The notes beneath the pieces are model-generated. The model was not told the DNA's origin, ran no database searches, and worked only from the letters and a program-made list of their open reading frames with translations. A stretch of DNA of 64,000 bases from Paraphoma chrysanthemicola (Eukaryota; Ascomycota; Dothideomycetes; Pleosporales; Phaeosphaeriaceae), in contig JAGMWG010000018.1 in NCBI GenBank assembly GCA_020744225.1, forward strand, positions 992,001 to 1,056,000. Direction: 5' to 3'. This document shows positions 36,131 to 48,107 of the stretch, one piece after another (the stretch's first letter is position 1; every line of letters starts with the position of its first letter). The translations under genes were made by a program, and so were the position numbers.

Positions 36131-39100
36131 TTTACTATAACTTACTATATACTAAGTAAGATTAAATATAGTAGAAATAAGCTAGTTTAGCCTAAGTTAA
36201 TATAATAAAGAAAGACTTTAACTTTTTACTTTTACTTAGTAAGAGCTAAGTAAGAGAAGCCTTAGCTCTATATAAGACTTTACTAGCTTAGAACTCTTAA
36301 GCTTAGTATAGTTAGGTGTTTTTTATAAGACTTTAGCTCTTAAACTTTTACTCTTTAGTTTAACTTTAGTAAGTTTCTAGAATTTCTTTTAGTAAACTTA
36401 TAGTCTCTAATAGAGCTAGATTAAAGTAATTTAAAGTAATTTAAGACTAACTATAGTATAAGTTCTTAAACTCTACTTTTATAACTTATTTTAGCTTAGC
36501 TTAACTTATATATACTATGTAAGTCTTAATTTAGCTTATTTTAGCCTAAATTAATCTCTATAACACTTATACTTATTATATTAAATAGTATTAATATTAA
36601 AGCGCTTAGTAACCTTTATACTAACTCTAATAAGTAGAGTATATAGCTTTATATAAGCTATATAACTAGAATAGTAAAAAGTATCTTCTTTATCTTTAAA
36701 AAGCTCTACTATAAGTTTTTAGTATTCTTAGAGAGTTTAGATATTCTAAGAAAGAGTATAAACTCTACTAATAACTCTAGCTGTATTTATAAGATTTATT
36801 ACTATACTACTTACTTTATTATAAGTAAAGACTATATTACTATAAGTAAAAGGCTCTTAAAAAGCTTAGATTAGACTAATTTAGTCTAATTTAGTCTTCT
36901 AAGAACACCAATAACAATCTTAAGACTATTATTATATAGCTAAAGATTATCTATAATACTTTTAAGTCTACTAAATATAGTAAGACTAAGTACTAAGCTT
37001 ATACTTTAGCTAAAGCTCTTTATACTTACTTAAATTAGTAAGTACTTAGAAAGATCTAATTTAGGTTAACTTAAAGTAAAATAAGACTAATAGTATTATA
37101 GTACTTCTTTTACTCTATATAGTTAAGTTATACCTCTATAATAGTAAAATCTATAATAATTACTTTTCTTAGTTTATAGTCTACTTCTATAAGAATACTA
37201 AGTCTAAGACTATACTTAAGGCCTATAAGTAAGTAGACTAGTCTTATATTAACTTTCTAGTAGCTAAGTAGCTTAATAATCTCTAGAATACTTCTAGTAG
37301 ATATAGATATAAGATATATAACTCTAATATAAGCTAATTTAGCCTAATTTAACTCTACTAACTCTAATAGTATAAGTATAATAATATTAAGACTATAACG
37401 CTCTTAACTATAGCTAGAGCTACTAAGAAGAAGACTAAGAATACTTAGTATAACTATATTACCTCTACTTATTCTACTATAAATAAGACTAGTAAGACCT
37501 AAGATAGAAAAAGTACTAAGTTAACTAAAGAGATTAATAAAATATATTATAAAGTCTAAAAACTTAAGCTTCTTTATTAAGTAATAAATTAATATTATTT
37601 AAGCTAAAATAGTCTAAACTAGATTAAATTAGAGTAAGTAGAATTTAAGAAATATAGTTTAGTTTTTATAAGCTTAATATAACTTAAAATAAGCTAATAA
37701 AAAGTAAGTATATATAAAGTTATATACTCTAGAGACGTATTCTCTTATTAGCTAGTAAAAACTAGCTTAACTTTACTAAATTTTCTCTACATCTTTTTTA
37801 GAATAATATTTCTAATTTTTTAAGAATTTTATAAGTTCTTTATATAGACTAATTAGTACTTAACTATTAAACTTCTTTATAAACTTTATAAAAAAAATTA
37901 AAGAAGAAAGTATTAGACTAAATTAAGTTAAATTAACTCTAATTATTATATCTACTTCTACTTTACTTACGTCTCTCTTAACTTATTTCTCTTCTTTTTT
38001 AAAAGTTATTCTTAATACTTTAGTAGTATAGTTAACTATAGTTTACGTTTAGAGAGAATCTTATAATTCTTCTAGAACTTCTATAAAGTATTTCTAAAAA
38101 TAAAGATTTTAAGTTCTTAAGAATTTTTCTTCTTAGAGTAACTTCTTTACTTAATAAAGTATTTTTAGCTTTTAGAAGTATTTTATCTTCTTTTAATAAT
38201 CTTTTCTATCTTATATATATTATTACTAAAACTTTATAAAATATCTACTATTAGAGTATTTAAGTAAGAAATTAAAGTCTTATCTTTATAAAGTTCTAAT
38301 AAGAAGGTGTAAAAGATAAAATAAATATTCTAAAGGCCTAAGATATTAACTTTAAAGGCTAATAAGCTAACTTATTCTTTTATAATCTCTAGTCTAATAT
38401 ATTTCTAATTTAGTTTCTTTTTAAGTCTTAATAATTTAATATTTTTATTAGATAGTAGTATTTTATTCTCTACTTTAAAGAAGATAAGTATTCTCTTTCT
38501 ATTAGTATATTATTTCTAATATATATTTATTAATTTAATATTCTACTTATAGATTTACTATAGATTAATTATCTTTACTACTATTTTATATTCTAAGAGT
38601 AATTCTTCTTTACTTAGACTTAAATTAAGCTAATTTACTTTTCTTAGGTCTAAGCTAGTATTAGCTTAAAAGAAAGATATCTTTATAGTAGTATAGATAC
38701 TATTATTATAAGTAAACTCTACTATTAGTAGCTATTATACTTAGTTATTCTATTCTAGTAAATAGTAGATTCTTAAGTATTATTCTAGCGTTTAGTTCTA
38801 TCTTTTAGTTTAACTATTAGTCTTAAAGTAGTAAGTAGAAGTTAGAACTCTATAAGTATTTAAGTAGTAGTTAAATATCTTCTAATACTTTATATTTATT
38901 AAAGAATCTTAATTTAAGATAATATACTTTAGAACTCTATAAAGTTAAATAACTTTACGTATTTAGATATAGACTAAGTTCTTACTATTCTAGTTTATTT
39001 ATACTAAAGTATAGTACACTATCTTAGTTAGTCTATTAATAACTACTATTATAGTATTATAATTTAATCTAGATTAGCTATAGTAAGGTAAGTTTATAAT

Positions 39101-42100
39101 AAAATTAAATATTACTTTCTTTTAAACTTTATCTAGTAGTAGAGAAGAAGTAAGAAGTCTATAAAAGTAATATTATATACTAGTAGCTCTTTTATAGTAT
39201 AAGTAGACTTAGCACTATATATTAATCTCTTTAACTATTTCTTTTTACTTATACTAATATCTTACTTTCTTAAGTATTTTATAAAAGCTAAAGTAATTTA
39301 CTATAGAGTTATAATAAGCTTTTTTAAGAGCTTTCTATTTCTTTTTAAGAGTTTTAAGATTAATAAGAGTATAACATCTTAATTTAAGTTAAATTAACTT
39401 AGTTAGAAGTACTCTATTCTTAATCTTATCTTCTTAGAAAGAAGAGTTCTTAGACTTAATCTCTAAGTTAACTTCTTTTTCTAGAGCTATAAGTAAAAAT
39501 AGTAGAGCTTATTTTTTATTATAGTAGGCTTATATTACTTTTTATAAGTTAAGTTTATTCTTAGACTTATCTTTTAAATAAGTTATAATAATATTTACTA
39601 ATACTACTTCTTATAAGTTTTTATTATATAGTAAATCTTATATAAGTACTATAAAGATCTAATTATACTTTTATATAAGGCGCTAAGTCTTTACTATATA
39701 ATTAGAGTGTTATAAGAGACTATCTATAAAATTTATAGCTCTAGAGTAGTACTCTAGAAAGAAATTATACTAAGTTAGTATTAGATAGGCTCTAACTTAC
39801 TAGTAGTTTAAAGTTTTAGTCTCTATAAACTATTTAAGATTTATATAGTCTATTAAGATTTTAAACTATATACTTTTAAAGTAGTATTACTAATACTCTA
39901 AGCTTTTAACTATAGTTAGTAGCTCTTAGTTATAAGTATTATAATTATACTTAGCTTAGATTAACTTATATAAATAGAAGTTAATTAGCCTTTATATTTC
40001 TAAATTAAATTAATCTAAGTCTTCTTAGAGTATAAGTTAGCTTAGAATACTATAAATAGCTTCTCTAGATATATTTACTTCTACTCTTATCTCTTTACTT
40101 AGTTCTTAATATACTAGTATAGATATATCTATAAAAGCTTACTTAAAGGCTCTAAAAGAAGTCTTTACTTCTTTATCTAAACTAATTATAACTAATTCTT
40201 TACGCCTTTAAGTATATTTACTCTTAGCTTAATTTAGCTTCTTTTAAGTTAACTTAGTTAAAAGTAGTACTAACTTTAAAAAGTTATATATAAACTATCT
40301 ATAGTAGTTTATAAAGTCTATAAATACGTAAATATTATGTATAGTATAGTATTAGCTATTTTATAATTATCTTAATTTAATTCTTATTTATATAAATACC
40401 TTTAAGTATAATAATATAGTCTAAGTACTTAGTATACTAAGTATACTATTTACACTTTAAAAGCTTTATATATAGCTTTACTTTATATAATCTTAATAGT
40501 ACTTTCTTAATATAAGTTATATACTCTTTTTTTATCTTAGAAAAGATTAAGATATTATCTAAATAGATAATATATATTATATTAACTAAACTTACTAATA
40601 CTTAGTTAATATAAGTCTAGAATTATATAGAAGCGTTTATAAAACTAAAAGGTATTACTATATACTTAAAATAACTATATTTAGTATAGAAAGTAGTCTT
40701 TTACTTATTACTTTCTCTAATTTAGATTCTATAATATATATTCTATATATCTAACTTAGAGTAATACTTAGCTACTACTAAGTACTCTAAGAATTTTATA
40801 ATTAAAAGTAAAGAATATTAATTCTTAATAGTTATCTTATTTAAGCTCTAGTAGTTTATATAAAAGTATAAAAAGCTATTCTTCTTTTTTATAAAGAGAA
40901 TTAGAGCTCTTACTAGTAATTTTAAATAATAAATCTACTTTCTCTTTAAGTATTTCTTTAAGTACTTCTAAAGAATATCTAGCTTACTAGAAGAGAGATT
41001 ATATATAAGCTTATAAAGTAGTTCTCTTTTTAGTACTAAATTAATAGCTAGATTATACTATAAGTATTTAGTAAGTTCTTAAGTATTCTTATTTAAGTAA
41101 ATATTAGTAAACTCTTAATATTAAGAAGGTAGTTAGTCTATATTAGTCTAGTTTAAGCTACTTCTATTTATACTTAATACTAAGTATATAAAAATATATA
41201 AAGTTAAATCTTATATACTTCTATTAAAGTCTTTTATCTTCTTTAAACTTACTTAAGCTACTAAAGTCTAATTCTTTATCTTTTTACTTTAGTAGAGTAC
41301 TCTTTAAGCTATAAAGTTTAACTTTAGATTATGTATATCTATTTATAGTAAGTCTAGATAAATAAAAAACTTTTATAGTGTATATACTATAAAAGGTACT
41401 AGTTAGTATCTTATCTTCTCTTATAAATTAGTAATAGTAACTTCTACTATAGTAGTACTATCTAGAAGTATATTTATCTTATTTATAGTCTCTACTTTTA
41501 ATAAGAGAAAAAAGTTAATCTTTAAGTCTAGTTTCTTTATAAAGAAGCTAGAAAGTAAGTTTAGTTCTAAATTTAAGTTAATTAGAGCTTCTTTATAATT
41601 AGAAGTTCTAATTCTTATTATTACTATTAATATACTTTTAGAGTTAGCTTATCTAATAGCTTTTCTTATTAGATCTTATAAGCTATACTCTAGTTAAGTA
41701 ATATAAGTAAAGAGAAGAGTACTTAGCTCTTTAACTTTTTCTCTTTTTCTATCTAGTTCTTCTTAGCTAAAGAGTCTATCTTCTTTTTATTAGTACATAT
41801 ATTACTTTATACTTTACTTCTTTATATTAGTAATATATAATATAAGTAGAATTAGGCACTAATTTACTCTTTAGAGTTAAATTAGTCTATTTAGAACTAG
41901 AATATTCTATATAACCTTTTCTCTACTTTTTAGAAGTTTTAGAGTTCTTTAAGTTACTAGCTATAGTTAGATATAGATAGCTAGTTCTCTTCTTTATATT
42001 CTTAAGTTTTAAAAGTATATTATAGTATAATTAGCGCTATAAATAATTAGTAAGATTCTTAACTTATATAAAAGTAATTTTATTCTTATCTTTTACTTAG

Positions 42101-43052
42101 AAGAGATTATCTTAGATCTCTTAATATAAAGTAAAAGTATACTAAAGAATCTTATATTCTTTAGATATCTTCTTTTATAACTTTTTCTATAAAAAGTGTA
42201 TAGTGTTAAGAAGCTCTATAGAAAACTTATTCTACTTTTAGTATCTATAGTTTAAGACTAAGTAAGTAATAGAGTAGTACTTTATCTTTAAGCTTAGAGT
42301 ATTAAGTATAACTTTTTTAAACTTCTTCTAAGTTAGCTAGCTTATTAAAATAAGTAGCTTAGTAGCTTCTATAAAACTAAATCTTATTATATATACTATA
42401 AGCGTAACTTTATTATATACTTAGGCGCTTTATAGTAACTTTAGAAGTTTAGAAATATATTATTCTCTAAAATTAATCTTTTATTAGTCTATAGTAAATA
42501 ACTAGAGAGTTTAGTTAAAGTAACGCTTATAGTTATACTTCTAGTAGTTAAACTAAGTATAATCTTACTTCTTATACTTCTCTAGTAGATTAAGTTATAA
42601 AAGTATAGTAGTTAGTCTTACTATAAGTATAGTAGTAATAGCTAATCTAGCTATATTTATTAGAATAGTGCTATAGTTACTAGTCTTATATTAGAGTTAA
42701 TAATTTTTTTAAGTACTTTAATTTATTATATTAGTACTACTATTTCTTTTAGAACTTTAGTTCTTAGATTTAATAGTTTATATTAGACTTATATAAGTTA
42801 TTTTAATCTTTTTTAAAGTCTTTTAGCTTAATAAAAGAGTTCTCTTCTTCTTCTAAACTATTAGTACTTAGAGTAAGTACTTAGTTACTAAAGAGATACA
42901 GAGTTTCTCTTATTAGAATATTATTCTTAGGTTTAACAGCGTAAAGCTTAGAGGTATCTCTACTAAGAGTGTATAAGTTTATTAGTAGAGGTTAGACGCT
43001 TATAGTATTATAAAACGCTCTAGTACAACTAATAAAGTTAGAGTAATTTAAA

Positions 43053-43239
43053 TATTAGATAAGTAGACTAATTAGTATACTAGTAGCGTTAAGGTAGATA
43101 AATATAAATATATTATCTCTATGTAAGGATAGACAAATTACTAGAGAGTTCTCTAGTAATCCCTTAGCTTATATAGTGCTAGCACGCACGTGATAGGGAC
43201 ACGAAGAGCTCCGTGAGGCGCAGGCCTTACACTGCCCTC
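43053..43239 (-). repeat. 5' LTR of the family-B element, least RIP-mutated copy
   Basis: It retains words such as gctagcacgcacgtgatagg and gctccgtgaggcgcaggcc that are lost in the copies at 35626 and 9490. It marks the fading right edge of the RIP block. Confidence 0.75.
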
Positions 43240-43403
43240 AAAACTCGCGCTCTGCCTACTAATCCCTCTAGTCCGTAATATATAGTACCTATAGAACGTG
43301 CGGCCTTACCTAAATTATACTTACTACTAGGTACCCCAAAACTATTTACTAGTCTAGCTTAGTACACGATCTACTAGACTATTTATACTCGTTATGCCCA
43401 AGG

Positions 43404-43409
43404 TATAAA
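43404..43409 (+). promoter_or_regulatory. TATA-like box of the propeller-protein gene
   Basis: TATAAA lies 51 bases before the ATG at 43460, in the first normal-GC sequence after the RIP block. The distance is short but possible for a fungal promoter. Confidence 0.4.
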
Positions 43410-43459
43410 GCTGCAAGACCTAACTACAATTCTTCGGGAAAATACAAACAGTGTTCACC

Positions 43460-44608
43460 ATGCTTTCACTTACTGCGCTTTTACTGCTACTTTCATCTGT
43501 TGCTGCTGGACCAACACCACAATTAGATCTTACGCCCGGCTACTCAAAAGGCGATTCTGACCCTGCTCGATTCAAGTTCTTCGACAACCCAGACTTGTTG
43601 CAAGGGCCTTGCGACATCACCACTGGGCCCGACGGCAATATATGGACGCAGAACTTCCTAGACAACAGCATCTCTCGTATCGAGGTTGAGAGTGGCAAGG
43701 TCACGAACTTTCCTGTGCCCTACAGTCCTGATCAGCTGTACAACACTACTCTGCCCTTGACTGGACGCGTTGCTTTCGCGTGCGCGATCCAACCCGGAAG
43801 CGATGGCAATTTGTATGCAGCCACCGGTGTGCGATCCCAGTTCTTGAAGATCAATCCGGCAACTGGCAATGTTAAAGTCTTCACACCTCCCCTGCCGAAC
43901 ATTCCATTACTCGGCAACATTCAGCCTTTCAACGACCTGTGGGATGGCGGATCAGGAGTGAGTGATTCTAACCAAGCGTGCTGCATTAGTATGGCTGAAT
44001 TATCGCAGATGTGGTACACCCTGACAACGGCGGGAACACTCTACCACTTCGACTATGCAACGGAATCATTCGACGGCGTGTACCCGCTGCCAACTCCACT
44101 GAATGGAGTAGTGGGCGCTTTTGTTTCCAAGATCGACGGCAATGTGTGGCTTGCCGAGATGCTTGGTCAAGCAATTACGAAATTCGACCCTCGCACGAAG
44201 ACATTTGATAGATATCCTTTACCTCTCGATGGGTTAGGCATTGTCGTTGTCCGCGCAGAGACCGAGAACAGGTACATTTGGTTCACGGGCTTCGTGTCCA
44301 ACTCTAATGTCCGCTTCGACACGCGCACAGCAAAAATCGACGTCTTCACCGATCCCCTTCCTGCTAGCTTCCCGACAGAAAATACCGTTGATCCCCAGGG
44401 CCGCTACTGGTATTCTACGGCCACAAGAAATACGATCCAATATCTAGACTCGGACAATAAGCCCGTCATAATTGATATGCCGGATAACGGCATAACCTTG
44501 CCTGTCGGTATTCCACCAGGCTTGAACATTGCCATTCACTCGGGGCCAGACAACGCTATCTACTTCTCGCAGGTTTTGCGTAACAGAATCGGGAGATACC
44601 AGTTGTGA
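43460..44608 (+). CDS. Secreted streptogramin-lyase-like (Vgb-type) beta-propeller protein
   Basis: Exons 43460-43957 and 44009-44608 give 365 residues. The 51-nt intron (GTGAGT...branch-like ctaac...CAG) is a multiple of three and stop-free, so the gene also reads through as one 382-residue frame. The spliced form joins DGGSG to MWYTLTT, which fits the repeat pattern. MLSLTALLLLLSSVAAG is a signal peptide. Propeller blades repeat the motif GPDGNIW...ISRIE...G...FPVP (for example PGSDGNLYAAT and DGNVWLAEMLGQAITKFDP). This is the fold of virginiamycin B lyase and related proteins. Lyase activity on streptogramins is not implied; fungal members are uncharacterised as far as I know. It is the first gene right of the RIP island. 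Confidence 0.8.
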   Translation: MLSLTALLLLLSSVAAGPTPQLDLTPGYSKGDSDPARFKFFDNPDLLQGPCDITTGPDGNIWTQNFLDNSISRIEVESGKVTNFPVPYSPDQLYNTTLPLTGRVAFACAIQPGSDGNLYAATGVRSQFLKINPATGNVKVFTPPLPNIPLLGNIQPFNDLWDGGSGVSDSNQACCISMAELSQMWYTLTTAGTLYHFDYATESFDGVYPLPTPLNGVVGAFVSKIDGNVWLAEMLGQAITKFDPRTKTFDRYPLPLDGLGIVVVRAETENRYIWFTGFVSNSNVRFDTRTAKIDVFTDPLPASFPTENTVDPQGRYWYSTATRNTIQYLDSDNKPVIIDMPDNGITLPVGIPPGLNIAIHSGPDNAIYFSQVLRNRIGRYQL

Positions 44609-45626
44609 ACGAGCTTCAGGAGATGAGGCCTCGGATGTGCGCGCGGTGTGTGTTGGCCTGGAGTATGTCGTAGAGAAATGTTGACGTAGTGCGTGCAGCT
44701 CTGCTAGCATCATTTTCAATGCGATGATCACTTGCAGTCTTGAATAGTGACTCTATCCCTGTGACTGAAAGATGGACAGGTCTGACCAACAGTCTTCACA
44801 GCGCGCCCACTTGATGTGACTGTGTGGCTGCTTTAGAGTGAACGCCCTGCCATTACTGGTGTCCTTGATGCCCGGTTTGATCTTAGTTTTGCCCACTTCG
44901 GACATCGTCGTCTAAGCGCTGTTTTGTATCATATAGCCGAAATACCCTGTCGATGAAAACGCAATTACCCTAGGAGGTCCCGAGCTCTCAATTTAGCTTA
45001 TTGCCAAGGCGTGGAGTAGTCCTACAGTACTGTAGTGCAACTTGATCAGCAGGGGGCGGACAAGAATGCGGGGCGAAGCTTGCTGATTGGTTACTTAGTT
45101 AGTGCTGTAGATCACCCGTCCACGGGCCCGTCCCATCCTGCTATCATTGTTACATGCATATCCCCGGGTTGTGATCGCGGGGTCTCGCCGACCTATCAGT
45201 GTTGCAAGAATACTCAGCCAGCCTCTGGCTTCTCTTGACAGACCTAATCCCGCCTTTCAAGCGCCAGGAACACAGGCGCATGGATGGGCAACTAATACAG
45301 CTTGGGACACTTCATTTATCAGCAATGCTAGGAACATACGTCAGATTGCTTTGGGATATATGAACTACTGGACACCGCTATATAGACATACTAACTTCAT
45401 AAGACACTTGTCGCATCCAGAATGAGTCAACATTGTACCGATCGCCTGCACGACTTGGAATTTGATTGGATATTAACAGGCGCTGGCATGGCCAGCTCAT
45501 CCATTCTTTGTCTGATCATTCGTTGCTATCATGTACCTCCACATCGTCCTCCACATCGTCCTCCACATCGTCCTTGAAAGGGACAGACTCGTCGTTCTCA
45601 AGCAAGCCGGTGCCTTGGCCCCCGAA
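44609..45626. other. Intergenic between converging genes
   Basis: No gene recognised. A 12-bp unit cctccacatcgt occurs three times in tandem at about 45536-45571, just past the 3' end of the peroxidase gene. Short frames here lack any domain. Confidence 0.5.
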
Positions 45627-47199
45627 CTAGCCTCTGTAGCGAGCGCCTGGGAATGGATTGAATAGCTGGTTATCGAAAGTGGCCAGCTGTGGACACCCAT
45701 ATTTCCGACTCAACGGCCCAAGCTGCTGCGTTGCCCAGCCAAGTACCGATCCAACAGCGCCCAGCAACGGGTTGGAAATATCTGGGAGGCCGGCAAGAGA
45801 GGCTTGCAGGAGGAAGCAAGCTGCATTGTTTCCCTCGGCAAGAGCACCTAGATTGAACACGCCCCCGGTGAGGTCGGTCAGATCGACGCCTGCGAAAGAA
45901 TTGGTAGTACCTGTATTACCACCAATACGGATAATACCTGGGTACATCTGTATCCTGATTAGTTACGCCCCTCCGCTCTCTGAGACAAGCTTACCGCGTT
46001 GTTGATCTGCACATCTACTAGCACTTCGGGAAGGTTGTAAGCGTTTGCGAGCGGACGCTTGTACCAGTTCTCGGGAATGCGCTCCTGGCCTCGGTTGTGT
46101 ACAAAGCTGCCAGGACCATCGCCAGTAACCGCAAAGAATTGCTTCAACACTTCGCGAGTCAAAGTTCCGCCAGGCTTCTCAGCGCTGTGGTTAGACATGA
46201 AATGTATAACAAAGTTATGTGCCGCGGGTGCGACCAATCCCGAGAAAGGTGCAGAGAAGTAATAGGGGTTATTGAGGATGCTCCATCGAGTCACATAGTC
46301 TGCTTTGAGTTAAATCGAGGTGGCGAACATGAAAGGGGATCGCTGACCAGATTGTGCTGCCACGTCGTCCAAGGTGTACTCTTCAGCAAGATTATAGAGA
46401 TGCTCCCATGATCGCATTTGAAAGACGCCGACATTACCTCCATTGAGGTAGGCATCGCCCTTGTAATTTTGTCAGCAGCCAGTTATCTCCTGTGGACTAT
46501 TGGTGACTGACCCTGACGATGGAGGCATCTCCTTCATATTGGTTGTGTGTACCGGCGATTCCAGTAGCTGGGAATATTGGCAGAGTTGGTGTGAAAGCCC
46601 CTCCGATAGACCTACAAGTGGATGGATGCGTAAGTGTGTGTCTCACTGTTGAGCAGTGAGTCAACATGAGCTTACCATCTGCCAGTCACCGGATCTCCTG
46701 CCAATGCGACCGAGACGACAGCGAGGGCGAGAGCAAGTTCGGGTGACATGTTATATGCCTCACCAAGCCCTGTAACTGCTACTCATCCTGTCAGCCTTGA
46801 AACCATATAATGATGCTGAAAACACACTTTGTGTCGTGGAAACGATCCCATTGCGTGGTAGAAAGCCGTGGTTCGCAGCGGCATTAAGACTATGCAGGTG
46901 GAATCAGCACGTGCAACATACTCTCAACGTTGAGATACATACCCTGGACACTGACCACGTATGTCACCAGAGCCGGGCGAAGCAAATTCATGTCCGCTTC
47001 CACGTGTGACGTTTACGAATTGTTCTCGTGCATTGAACCCCAACGGCGGTAGACCAGTGTTCGGTCGACCACTCCGAAAGACAGGGTCTCGTGGAGGCGG
47101 CTCCTCGCGCTTGCGCAATCTCTCATTCATCTCCATGACCTGAGGCCATGCTGTCACAATAGGCAGTATCGCAAGAAGGGCAGTGATTTTGAAAATCAT
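45627..47199 (-). CDS. Secreted heme-thiolate peroxidase (chloroperoxidase/peroxygenase family, Peroxidase_2), seven exons
   Basis: Exons 47199-46943, 46889-46828, 46775-46676, 46611-46512, 46459-46348, 46299-45995 and 45947-45627 encode 418 residues; all six introns (47-64 nt) have GT..AG borders and keep frame. The start opens a signal peptide (MIFKITALLAILPIVTAWP). The heme-binding Cys sits in DIRGQCPGLN (Cys84, across the first splice site), followed by AANHGFLPRNG. The EGDAS motif (about residue 166) and RGDAYL match the acidic/Mg site of the family. The C-terminal half (VTRWSILNNPYYFSAPF, HNRGQERIPENWYKR) fits the longer fungal members. They use H2O2 for oxidation, halogenation or oxygen transfer; which of these cannot be told here. 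Confidence 0.88.
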
Positions 47200-48107
47200 G
47201 TTGACAGAATGGCAATAGTACCTGAGTAGTATACAAACAAGTGTTATCAAAGACACAGAGCATCTCCACAACAGCAGCAGGAATTCTCCTGTTATACAAT
47301 TGGGGCCGAAGATCCTGTCTCATCGTGGGCAGCGAAGTTGCCAGCCGCGCTAGCGCCCACTACGGGCCATAGCTCGAGGATCCAAGGTTGCTCACCACAA
47401 GACTGAGATAGACTCTGCGGGGAAAACGGCCAAGCATGTATTAGTGTTCGCGATCGTGGTATACTATTTTGAGGGGTAGCGCAGTTTGCAATCTACATCA
47501 GTGGCTGCAGGCCGGATGAACGCTTTCCGATAACTTTAGGTCCTCGCCAAGACGACGATCGTGATAACCCATTTACAAGCTACCAAGTACGACCTCGGCG
47601 AGAGCCAAGTGTTTGTCCTGTGTGGCCTCTTCATGAGGCCCGAGGCTACTTCGGCGACTTCGGTTGTGGTAAGTAACCGGAGCAGTGCCTTCATGTAGTC
47701 CTAGTTTAGACCATCCTTCCACGTGGATATCTCTAGGATATTGCCATGGCTAAGAATTGTCGATAACCAATGAAAAGGTCGCATTTGTCAAATTCGTAAC
47801 AGCGCCAAAGATCAGGATACTGAGACGTATTCACGATGTGCTTCGCCTGTTGCCTTACAGATTCGACGTCGAAATCTTGAACGTAATGAAAGGAGTAGTA
47901 TAAGTAGGTACTTTAAAGAAGAAAGTATTATATCGTGACGAATCTTTCAACGTAGTCGAGACTTCCAACGTGATGATATAGTATACAGTGCGTAGTCTTC
48001 AAGCTCTTAGCTTGCAGTAGTTCCAGAAGAGACACACAGAGTCTCAGAGACAAATAGTAATGATAATTTCTTCTTAGCTAACCATTCAGCAGCACTTGAT
48101 GATGCTC
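47200..48107. other. Intergenic, promoter side of the peroxidase gene
   Basis: No gene or RNA recognised. It lies between two minus-strand genes and should hold the peroxidase promoter and the kinase 3' UTR. Confidence 0.5.

Larger units (their letters stand above)
35626..43239 (-). mobile_element. Ty3/gypsy LTR retrotransposon, family B, RIP-decayed
   Basis: Related 185-187 bp LTRs lie at both ends (35626-35810 and 43053-43239). On the minus strand near 40870-40540 an RT core can be read through RIP stops: weak LLLIIEFLEYL, a YYSKLDI block, and YLDNILIF for the F/Y-x-D-D box. Gag should be at 42-43 kb, where the sequence is an inverted match to 10.2-11.3 kb. No frame is intact. Target duplication was not resolved. 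A tandem 40-bp array lies just inside the 3' LTR. Confidence 0.7.
9201..43240. repeat. AT-rich, RIP-mutated island of nested transposable elements
   Basis: About 34 kb in which G and C are scarce and C is found almost only before T (so as ct/ag), with residual acgt; CpA/TpG pairs are nearly gone. This is the footprint of repeat-induced point mutation (C to T on both strands). Except in the two inserted DNA transposons, no frame of 60 or more codons survives. Traces of reverse transcriptase, RNase H, integrase and aspartic protease can still be read through stop codons that RIP would create from CAG, CAA or TGG. The left edge is sharp at 9200; the right edge fades between about 43150 and 43300. 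Confidence 0.93.

Noticed and set aside
43180..43300. tRNA-derived SINE or tRNA gene on the minus strand (ggcagagcgcgag resembles a D-arm)
   Set aside because: No B-box/T-arm sequence and no cloverleaf; the segment is explained as the LTR edge of the family-B element and adjoining repeat.
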